Assembly: GCA_963693315.1 (NCBI GenBank) | Contig: OY856188.1 | Coordinates: forward strand, 223,304,996 to 223,368,995 | Reading direction: 5' to 3' | Length of the DNA stretch: 64,000 nucleotides | DNA from: Diogma glabrata | Lineage: Eukaryota > Arthropoda > Insecta > Diptera > Cylindrotomidae | Notes under the pieces: model-generated | What the model was told of the DNA's origin: nothing | Databases searched by the model: none | The model's input: the letters and a program-made list of their open reading frames with translations, nothing else | Shown: positions 56,651 through 64,000 of the stretch, one piece after another | How positions within the stretch are numbered: the first letter of the stretch is position 1 | Layout of the letters: each line of letters begins with the position of its first letter | Position numbers and translations under genes: made by a program

Positions 56651-58199
56651 TTACCCTACTGCTGATTTTATAATAGAAATATAATTTGAATGTAAACCAT
56701 TACAATCTGTTTTATAATTAATTGATTTAGGTTCCAGAGAAATGTGAGCCATTTCTTTAAATACTCTCTTAAAATGGTTAAGTTCATAATCAATAACAAC
56801 AGGATTTTCAAAATCAAAATCATCCAAACATTCTACAGAATGACGAGCTAATGCTGATCTATAATTTTGACCGTTTAAATTCTTATTTGATTTTGTAAAT
56901 CTAACATCATTCTTATGTTGACAAATCCTCGTATTTAAAGTTTTAGAAGTTTCACCAACATAAACTTTACCACATTTGCATGTAATTTTATATACTAAAC
57001 CATTTTTCTTTTCTTTAGGTATTTTATCTTTTAAAGGTGTGAAAAAATTACTTAATTTATTTGATATATTTTGTCCTATAAAAGAATTACATTCTGAAGA
57101 TGAAAAAATGGATTTAAGTTTTTCAGTTAGTTGTGGAACATAAGATAGTGAACCAAAAACTTTTTTAGTTAGTGGTAATTGATCTGTAGATGGTTTAGGC
57201 TTACTTTTATATGTATAAAGAAATTTACTTATTAATTTATTTATTAGTCGAAAAGGATAATTATTTTTTAATAAAATTTTAGTAACTAAATCTATGTTTT
57301 TTTGTCTAAAAGAACTGTCGCTTAAGTAAAAAACTCTCCTAATAAAAGAATAGGCTACATTATATTTCATTTTATAAGGATGATTTGATAAAAAATTAAG
57401 AAACCTGTTAGAAGCTATATCTTTAGAATACCAATTAGTTATGATTTTTTTATTATTTCGAGTCAATAAAAGATCCAAAAATGGTAAACAACCTTCTTTT
57501 TCATATTCAATAGTAAATTGTATTTTATCATTAAAGGACTCAAAAATGTCTTTTGTACCATTAACAAAATGTTTTGGAATAGCTAATAATAAGTCATCAA
57601 CATATTTATAAATAAAAGACGGTTTTCTAAATAACTCAGGAACTTTTTCTGACAACAGTTTTTCTAAGACAATGTCAGCAAGAATTGGTGACAAACAATT
57701 TCCCATAGCTAAACCATATTTTTGTTTATAAAACAAATTATTATATTGAAAATAATTGTTATCGATAGTACAAACCTCAAACATTTCCAGGAATTCATTT
57801 AAAGAAATATTAGTAGTATCTTCAACTTCTCTCCACCTATCAATTATTACTTGCTTAGCGACATCTAATGGTATATTAGTAAATAAAGATTTTATATCAA
57901 AAGATATTAAAATGTCATCATCTGCTAATTCTACATTATCAAGTATATCTTTAAGTTGATACGAATTTTTTATGTTAAAAATACTATTAACAGTTAACGG
58001 TCTTAGCAATTCCGTACAAAATTTTGATAAGAAATAAGCTGGTGAATTGATTGTAGATATGATTGGTCGTAATGGTATATTCTGTTTATGTATCTTAGGT
58101 TGTCCATAAATACGAGGTGCTATAGGTGATATAACTTTAAGAGATAATTTTTTTGATCTTACAATTTTTCCGTTTTTAAATAAAGAATCAATGATTCTT
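56651..58199 (-). CDS. Penelope-like reverse transcriptase with GIY-YIG endonuclease (5' partial)
   Basis: A single open frame running from the junction to the stop. The start reads SPIAPRIYGQPKIHKQNIPL then RPIIST, the PLE-specific lead-in to the RT. Then come DIKSLFTNIP, GLAMGNCLSPILADIVLEKL and the catalytic YVDDLLLAI. The last 110 residues hold a GIY-YIG endonuclease (LVYKITCKCGKVYVGETS, then the LNTRICQH arginine/histidine segment and a downstream ALARHSVECL). Penelope-like proteins reverse-transcribe their RNA onto nicked DNA. The true N terminus is missing because of the 5' truncation, so this copy is unlikely to be autonomous. There are no stops or frameshifts, so the insertion is recent. 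Confidence 0.9.
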
Positions 58200-58201
58200 C
58201 A

Positions 58202-59578
58202 GCTTATTTTTTATCAAAATTTTGTACGGAATTGCTAAGACATAGTATTTTTAACATAAAAAATTCGTATCAACTTAAAGATATACTTGATAATGTAGAA
58301 TTAGCAGATGATGACATTTTAATATCTTTTGATATAAAATCTTTATTTACTAATATACCATTAGATGTCGCTAAGCAAGTAATAATTGATAGGTGGAGAG
58401 AAGTTGAAGATACTACTAATATTTCTTTAAATGAATTCCTGGAAATGTTTGAGGTTTGTACTATCGATAACAATTATTTTCAATATAATAATTTGTTTTA
58501 TAAACAAAAATATGGTTTAGCTATGGGAAATTGTTTGTCACCAATTCTTGCTGACATTGTCTTAGAAAAACTGTTGTCAGAAAAAGTTCCTGAGTTATTT
58601 AGAAAACCGTCTTTTATTTATAAATATGTTGATGACTTATTATTAGCTATTCCAAAACATTTTGTTAATGGTACAAAAGACATTTTTGAGTCCTTTAATG
58701 ATAAAATACAATTTACTATTGAATATGAAAAAGAAGGTTGTTTACCATTTTTGGATCTTTTATTGACTCGAAATAATAAAAAAATCATAACTAATTGGTA
58801 TTCTAAAGATATAGCTTCTAACAGGTTTCTTAATTTTTTATCAAATCATCCTTATAAAATGAAATATAATGTAGCCTATTCTTTTATTAGGAGAGTTTTT
58901 TACTTAAGCGACAGTTCTTTTAGACAAAAAAACATAGATTTAGTTACTAAAATTTTATTAAAAAATAATTATCCTTTTCGACTAATAAATAAATTAATAA
59001 GTAAATTTCTTTATACATATAAAAGTAAACCTAAACCATCTACAGATCAATTACCACTAACTAAAAAAGTTTTTGGTTCACTATCTTATGTTCCACAACT
59101 AACTGAAAAACTTAAATCCATTTTTTCATCTTCAGAATGTAATTCTTTTATAGGACAAAATATATCAAATAAATTAAGTAATTTTTTCACACCTTTTAAA
59201 GATAAAATACCTAAAGAAAAGAAAAATGGCTTAGTATATAAAATTACATGCAAATGTGGTAAAGTTTATGTTGGTGAAACTTCTAAAACTTTAAATACGA
59301 GGATTTGTCAACATAAGAATGATGTTAGATTTACAAAATCAAATAAGAATTTAAACGGTCAAAATTATAGATCAGCATTAGCCCGTCATTCTGTAGAATG
59401 TTTGGATGATTTTGATTTTGAAAATCCTGTTGTTATTGATTATGAACTTAACCATTTTAAGAGAGTATTTAAAGAAATGGCTCACATTTCTCTGGAACCT
59501 AAATCAATTAATTATAAAACAGATTGTAATGGTTTACATTCAAATTATATTTCTATTATAAAATCAGCAGTAGGGTAA
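58202..59578 (+). CDS. Penelope-like reverse transcriptase with GIY-YIG endonuclease, second copy (5' partial)
   Basis: Open from the junction to the stop at 59576-59578. Same RT and GIY-YIG blocks as the left copy. In the shared part the two proteins differ by a 4-residue in-frame deletion near the start (LLRHSIFN versus LLRPLTVNSIFN) and by one substitution (TPFKDK versus TPLKDK). The catalytic YVDD and GIY-YIG residues are intact, but the conserved YGQPKIHK lead-in is missing, so autonomous activity is unlikely. Confidence 0.9.
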   Translation, partial: AYFLSKFCTELLRHSIFNIKNSYQLKDILDNVELADDDILISFDIKSLFTNIPLDVAKQVIIDRWREVEDTTNISLNEFLEMFEVCTIDNNYFQYNNLFYKQKYGLAMGNCLSPILADIVLEKLLSEKVPELFRKPSFIYKYVDDLLLAIPKHFVNGTKDIFESFNDKIQFTIEYEKEGCLPFLDLLLTRNNKKIITNWYSKDIASNRFLNFLSNHPYKMKYNVAYSFIRRVFYLSDSSFRQKNIDLVTKILLKNNYPFRLINKLISKFLYTYKSKPKPSTDQLPLTKKVFGSLSYVPQLTEKLKSIFSSSECNSFIGQNISNKLSNFFTPFKDKIPKEKKNGLVYKITCKCGKVYVGETSKTLNTRICQHKNDVRFTKSNKNLNGQNYRSALARHSVECLDDFDFENPVVIDYELNHFKRVFKEMAHISLEPKSINYKTDCNGLHSNYISIIKSAVG

Positions 59579-59933
59579 TATTAAATTTAGTAGTCACATT
59601 TAATTTAGTTTCTGTTTTTTCATCGAGTTTTCTTATTAAAAGTTTTATTTTCCGTCATTCAAAAATTTTCCTTTTCATGAACTGTTTTCTATTGTGATTT
59701 AAATATATAAAATATTTTTTATTTTGAATTAATAATAATAAAATAATTCTATTAAAGTTTTTGTAGAGTTTGTGTGCATTTTTTTCTTTTAAACAATTTA
59801 TGTTTGTAATCTTTTTTAAACTATTGTTTAATGTTTTCAAGTATTTTTTAAAATTTTTGATTTGTAAGTATTATGTTAATTTTTTGTGTTTTTTCTAATT
59901 AATTGTTTTGTAGGTAATATTAAATATTATAAT

Positions 59934-59986
59934 ATATGTAACCCCTGATGATGACCCGCAAGGTCGAAATATTGGAATAAACATAT
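59934..59986 (+). ncRNA. Hammerhead-ribozyme-like motif in the Penelope 3' region
   Basis: CTGATGA (59945-59951), a GACC/GGTC stem with loop CGCAA (59953-59965), then GAAA (59966-59969): the invariant core and stem II of a hammerhead. ATATGT (59934-59939) and ACATAT (59981-59986) can close an outer stem. Stem III and the cleavage triplet are weak (AUA, two pairs) and stem I has a mismatch bulge next to the core, so it may be inactive. Penelope-like elements are known carriers of hammerhead motifs. The mirror copy is at 56243-56295 (minus). Confidence 0.45.
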
Positions 59987-60062
59987 TTTTTTAAAAATAA
60001 TAAATAGTCTATAAATAAGCTACCACTGAGAAAATTAATAAAAGACTATAAATATTAAATAA

Positions 60063-60250
60063 TTATAATAAATATCGTTTACATATATTTACTATCGTAG
60101 AAAAAAATTATATTTTGCTACAAAAGATGAAAACGCTGCTTGTTCGTGACTGAAAATTTGTTCACGATACGCGTTAAAGCCGAGTAGGGCAAATTCACGA
60201 ACGTAAAATATTTTTGTCTATGACAGCAGATGAAAAGTCTATTTTCAACA
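60063..60250 (-). repeat. Right part of the repeat P element split by the Penelope pair
   Basis: Starts with the second TTATAATAAATAT copy and continues with TGCTACAAAAGATGAAAACG and a diverged inverse of the TCCCACTCGACGCTAACGCG segment seen at 16012 and 62308. Confidence 0.65.
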
Positions 60251-60459
60251 ATTTCAAGCAGGCTTAATCCCTGTGAAAATAGGATTCTTTTATTGTAGTG
60301 TAAAAAGAATAACAAATTGTAGTTGCTGTATTATATTATTCATATAATTTTACAACGTTTTTAAAACGAAGCAACCATGAAAAAATAGAATACGAATTTT
60401 GAATCTTATTTTGTCGATTTCTAATTTAATAATTTCTAACAAATAGTATATTCTTGAAC

Positions 60460-60566
60460 GATGCCGGAAACAACATATTTTGAAGCGAGAGGACATTTTA
60501 TCAGCTGAGGTGATAGCCGAGGTTGGTAATGGTCACGAGATTCAAAATATGATTTTCGGCAAGTAG
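60460..60566. repeat. Small foldback repeat
   Basis: GCCGGAAACAACATATTTTGA (60463-60483, 21 bp with a 2-bp indel) pairs inversely with TCAAAATATGATTTTCGGC (60542-60560). The interior is GC-richer. Confidence 0.55.
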
Positions 60567-62180
60567 AAGACTGTACTTTTTCTACTACTTTTTTAAAAAC
60601 TATTATTAATTATTAAACATTTTCATTTATAATTACATACAATTCAAATTTTAAAACATCCAGTTAAAATCTTTAAATTTATATTTCTGCTCAATATTTA
60701 TATTTCCGCTATTAAAATATAAATGACTTAATATGAATAAATTATCCAATTTCTATGTCATAAACAAAATCGTCTTTAGCTACGATTTTATACATATACA
60801 TATTTTTATCCTATTGACACTACAAAATCCTATATATTTATTCTATTTGCTCTATAAAGTCCCTAAAATCATTCAATAACACATCCTTAAAGGTTTAGTT
60901 TTTTGCATTAGTAGGCTTATAACTAAAGACGGTTTTGTAATAAACAAAATCAAAAATTAAATTTAAAAATTATATTATTTATTATTTCTAAAATAAAAAC
61001 AATAGTTTTGATTTAGTTTTTGTATGGGGATGACATTACGTAAATTCCTGATATATTTTAAAACCACGTAGATTATTTTAAGTAAATAAATATTTTTTTT
61101 CGTTTTTCTTAAATAAATAGGTGAAATAATTTTTAATATAAATTTTTCGTAAATAGTTCAAAAATAAATTAACGTCATCTTCAATAAAATTATTTCATTC
61201 AATCAATTGACTCTTCAAACGGGTGTTCTAGGATGGTTTATTCAAGTTAAGGAATTAGAAAATAGATGGCTTTTAAAAAATTTCTTTCGTCACTAGGTAC
61301 GAAAGTAATTTGTATAGGTTTTTTTATCACTGGTGACGAAAAAGAAATTTTCGATGCAATTAACAAACATCGAAAGTAGATTTTTGAAGTTGGGTAGCAG
61401 AAAGAACCGTTATAACCGGTTATAACCGTTAGAACAGTAAGTATATATTACTATCATCGAAAAAATTGTATTTCCTACGCGAGATAAAAATATTTTTTTT
61501 ACTACTTGCATGAGAAATTTCAATTATTTACTCAAAAACCCAAGACAAAAGTTATTTTTCTCAGCTATGGTTACTAATAATTATTCCCCACACCTAATAA
61601 TAAGTATTTTAGCACCTTCGTAAATAATGAAAATATAATTTTTGTTCGTTTGTTAACTGAGTTCATCTTTGAATTTTTTTAGTTTCTGCCTAAAATAATA
61701 ATAATAAATTAAAAAATAATAAGTGTTTTGATTTTATTTTAATAATAATAAATAATGAATGAATGCAAAAACTTCTTTACAACTATAGATTAGTTTATTT
61801 GAAATTTTAATTCGTGTTAAACAGAATTCTGTCGAAATTTAGTTTAGTTGTGAGTTGTAGACTAAAAAAATTCTAAATTTGACTCAACAATATTGAATAG
61901 ATTTTCAATTTCATGTCAAAAATAAATAAAAGCTATATTTTTCAATGCAAAGCATATGTGATTTTTATATAGTTTTAAGAAAATTCATTGAAAATAAATT
62001 TCTAACTAAGCAGCCCTGAATAATAAATATCCAATACGCAATCCAATGATATGATAAACAATGTTTCACCAAAAACAAAATTTTTATTTATTCACCATTT
62101 GCTTATTAATTGACATTTTATTTTGTGAATAATTAAGAGTTTTAGTGCATTTTTTATATCAAGTAGTAAAAAAAATAGTA
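60567..62180. other. Non-coding, nothing recognised
   Basis: Strongly AT-rich. A short piece near 61440-61490 resembles the end of repeat family P (ATTTCCTACGCGAGATAA). Confidence 0.4.
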
Positions 62181-62186
62181 TATAAA

Positions 62187-62293
62187 CCTCGGTAAAGAAA
62201 ATTTTCTCCATTTCGGTGCCTAATTCGCTCGAAACTTCGTTTCTCGCGAATTAATATCCACCTCAATGTAGAAAATTTACTTTATCACCTCGG
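62187..62293. repeat. Foldback repeat with about 45-bp arms
   Basis: CCTCGGTAAAGAAAATTTTC at the left and its diverged inverse (GAAAATTTACTTTATCACC...CGG) at the right, with AATTCGC/GCGAATT near the loop. It directly adjoins repeat family P copy at 62308. Confidence 0.6.
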
Positions 62294-62307
62294 TATATAA
62301 TGTACTA

Positions 62308-62510
62308 TTACGTTCGTGAAATTGTCCCACTCGACGCTAACGCGTGAACAAATTTTCAATCACGAAAAAACAGCGTTTTCATCTCTTGTAGCAAAATGTA
62401 CTGTATCTCGCGTTGGAAATACAATTTTTTTTATGGTAGTAAATATATAAACGGTATTTATTAGAAATTATTAAATTATAAATCGACAACATAACATTCA
62501 AACTTCATAT
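62308..62510 (+). repeat. Dispersed repeat family P, longest copy
   Basis: Holds GTGAAATTGTCCCACTCGAC, AGCAAAATGTACTGTATCTC and, toward 62458-62500, the inverse of GATTTCTAATTTAATAATTT. It serves as the uninterrupted relative of the element split by the Penelope pair. Confidence 0.7.
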
Positions 62511-63075
62511 TGTTACGTTATTCCAACCGCACTTCGAATCGGCCTTACTCTGAATTCGATAAACGTAATGCCCAATATCTTTCTGAGGTCGATCAGTGAT
62601 TAGTAAGCAAACACACCAGGTTTCATTAAGTATTCATCTCCTTAATTGTTCCATAATAACAGGAAACAATACAGCAAACAATATTCCTAGCTAGAATATT
62701 CTTTCAACAGCTTCAGAAACTCCAACGGTTGATTGTAGAAATTTCCAGTAACACAACGGCCAAAATAATACACAAAATATATCTACTTAATAATACTTAA
62801 AACTTTATTTACAAAAGCTAATTTAAAAATAAGTTCTATTTACTCGATTTTATATGCACGGTACAACTTTTGCTATACAATTAATTTCACTTACACTATT
62901 TCCAATATCGCACTTTTTACATCATCTGTTGCAGGTTAAAATAAAACTATATTTATTTTGCAAAAAGTAATCCCTTTTACACGATTCTGCATAAATTTCG
63001 ATTAATCTCAATTATTCGAGGTCACTTTTTAGAAACCTTGAGAAAATATTAGAATATTCGAGGACATCATTTTAC
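62511..63075 (-). mobile_element. LTR remnant, inverted relative of the solo LTR
   Basis: Inverse of about 8540-9028: shared GAAACTCCAACGGTTGATTG-type, AAATATTTTGTGTATTATTT-type and TTCTCAAGGTTTCTAAAAAG words. Its 3' terminus TAACGTAACA is at 62511; the 5' side fades out near 63075, so it is truncated. Confidence 0.75.
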
Positions 63076-63162
63076 CTAACATGTTAAAAATCATTGAGCC
63101 TGCTTGAAAATAGACTTTTGATATGCTTTCATAGAAAAACTATTTCCTGTACGCGAGATGAA

Positions 63163-63222
63163 AGTGACAACGATTTTCATGATTGGAGTGTTCACGAGAC
63201 GCGCTATCGCTTGTAGCAAAAT
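63163..63222 (+). repeat. Dispersed repeat family P, partial copy
   Basis: GTTCACGAGACGCGCTATCG and TGTAGCAAAATATGCTATTTC resemble the end of the family P copies. Confidence 0.5.
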
Positions 63223-64000
63223 ATGCTATTTCTCAAAAATCAAGAAATAAAATACAAATTAGCGATAACTTAATAGATGACTTACATATTTAGCTACCAA
63301 GTTTTTGTATATAATATTAAAATGAAATTTCGTGCTTGATACCCTACAACATTGTTGAAGAACGTATGACGGTAAAGTTTATATACGTAAAATTGTTATG
63401 ATGCTCTCTTTAAATTAAATTTTATTTAAACTTTAAAAGGTTTTGTTTCATAAACTTTATACAAAAATATTAAAAATAAATGAATAAAAATAGTTTTTAT
63501 TTTACTTTACTGTATAGATGGGCAAAAAAACTTTTCTTAAAATAAAGTTAGAGGATACATATAAGAGTTCTATAAAAAATGTTGTAAATGTTTGTTAATA
63601 TAGAAAGAAGTTAACATTTTATTCACTATTTTGAAATATTTGTTTTTACTTGGGATAATTTTATGAATATAAAGATCAACATATTTAACGGAATATCGGG
63701 ACAGTTTAGATGGGCTTTTGGTGTTTTTATTTTATGATGTTGTGAAACAACGCGGTAGTAGTTAGTTTTCCAAATGTTCAAAGAAATCAGATCAAGTTCA
63801 AAAAGAATCAGATAAGATTAAAAGAGCAATGCTGTTATTGTTTTAGAGAATATTTTATTCAAACATACGTAATTTTTAGATAAACCTTTTATCCAAACAA
63901 CCTAAAAAATCAGCTTTTTACATCGTAGGACTTTAGATGTACAAGCTTCAAAAAACCCTCTGCGTGCACTATTCAAATAAGTATAATGTTACCCATTATA
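63223..64000. other. Non-coding, nothing recognised
   Basis: AT-rich to the end of the window; no coding or repeat structure could be supported. Confidence 0.4.

Larger units (their letters stand above)
56199..58200 (-). mobile_element. Penelope-like element, left copy
   Basis: About 2.0 kb, read right to left, truncated at its 5' side at the junction near 58200. Contains the RT-GIY-YIG coding region (56651-58199) and a 450-bp 3' region ending CCACTGAG at 56199. Positions 56199-58040 are the inverse of 58201-60030; the remaining 160 bp (58041-58200) are Penelope sequence unique to this copy. Confidence 0.9.
58201..60030 (+). mobile_element. Penelope-like element, right copy
   Basis: 1,830 bp inverse of 56199-58040 (1,842 bp). 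The whole length difference is one 12-bp deletion near 58241. It is truncated at the 5' side within the RT lead-in (AYFLSKFCTELL) and ends CCACTGAG at 60030. Confidence 0.9.

Noticed and set aside
54027..64000. Upstream ChAT exon or the vesicular acetylcholine transporter gene
   Set aside because: I looked for the conserved N-terminal ChAT stretch and for multi-pass membrane coding on both strands and found none.
1..64000. CRISPR arrays, bacterial operons or phage features
   Set aside because: The window is clearly from an insect nuclear genome; the repeats seen are minisatellites and transposons, without spacer-repeat arrays.

Overview
This is an AT-rich insect nuclear genome window. The diagnostic gene is choline O-acetyltransferase (ChAT), which lies on the minus strand and is broken into exons by GT-AG introns of 0.18 to 31 kb. 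Six exons can be read (54026-53947, 22744-22553, 14698-14526, 13662-12516, 12336-12139, 11872-11675). They join in frame to give 661 codons that end at a stop, with the expected insect ChAT motifs. Only the N-terminal exon(s) are missing; they should lie beyond position 64000. The insect order cannot be fixed from the sequence alone.

A second, two-exon gene sits on the plus strand inside the 7.9-kb ChAT intron (19440-19446 joined to 19863-22168). It encodes a 770-residue secreted protein: a signal peptide, a reduced chitin-binding (peritrophin-A-like) domain, and a very long Pro/Thr/Trp repeat region. It looks like a mucin, glue, silk or cuticle-type secreted protein, and is the most novel-looking host gene here.

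Almost everything else is mobile DNA in the ChAT introns and in the downstream flank. The clearest elements are:
- a head-to-head inverted pair of near-identical Penelope-like elements (56199-60030);
- a 6.2-kb hAT-like element with an 8-bp target duplication (28643-34863), itself inserted in a hairpin element;
- a 1.07-kb hAT relic with target duplication and subterminal repeats (6323-7396);
- a solo LTR with a 4-bp target duplication (8395-9028) and an inverted partial copy (62511-63075);
- degraded gypsy-type fragments (25400-26330; 36970-38650);
- several LINE copies of at least three families;
- a tRNA-related SINE family (18520-18690, 55767-55975);
- several foldback/MITE-like elements, and minisatellites.

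Layout. 1-11626: downstream of ChAT, with a TIR element, a MADF/BESS pseudogene, LINE fragments, a palindromic tRNA-like repeat, a hAT relic and a solo LTR. 11675-14698: the 3' ChAT exons. 14699-22552: intron with LINE relics, a foldback element, a SINE and the nested secreted-protein gene. 22553-22744: a ChAT exon. 22745-53946: 31-kb intron filled with nested transposons. 53947-54026: a ChAT exon. 54027-64000: further intron with a SINE, the Penelope pair and a repeat family. The two host genes are on opposite strands, and nothing in the sequence shows a functional link between them.
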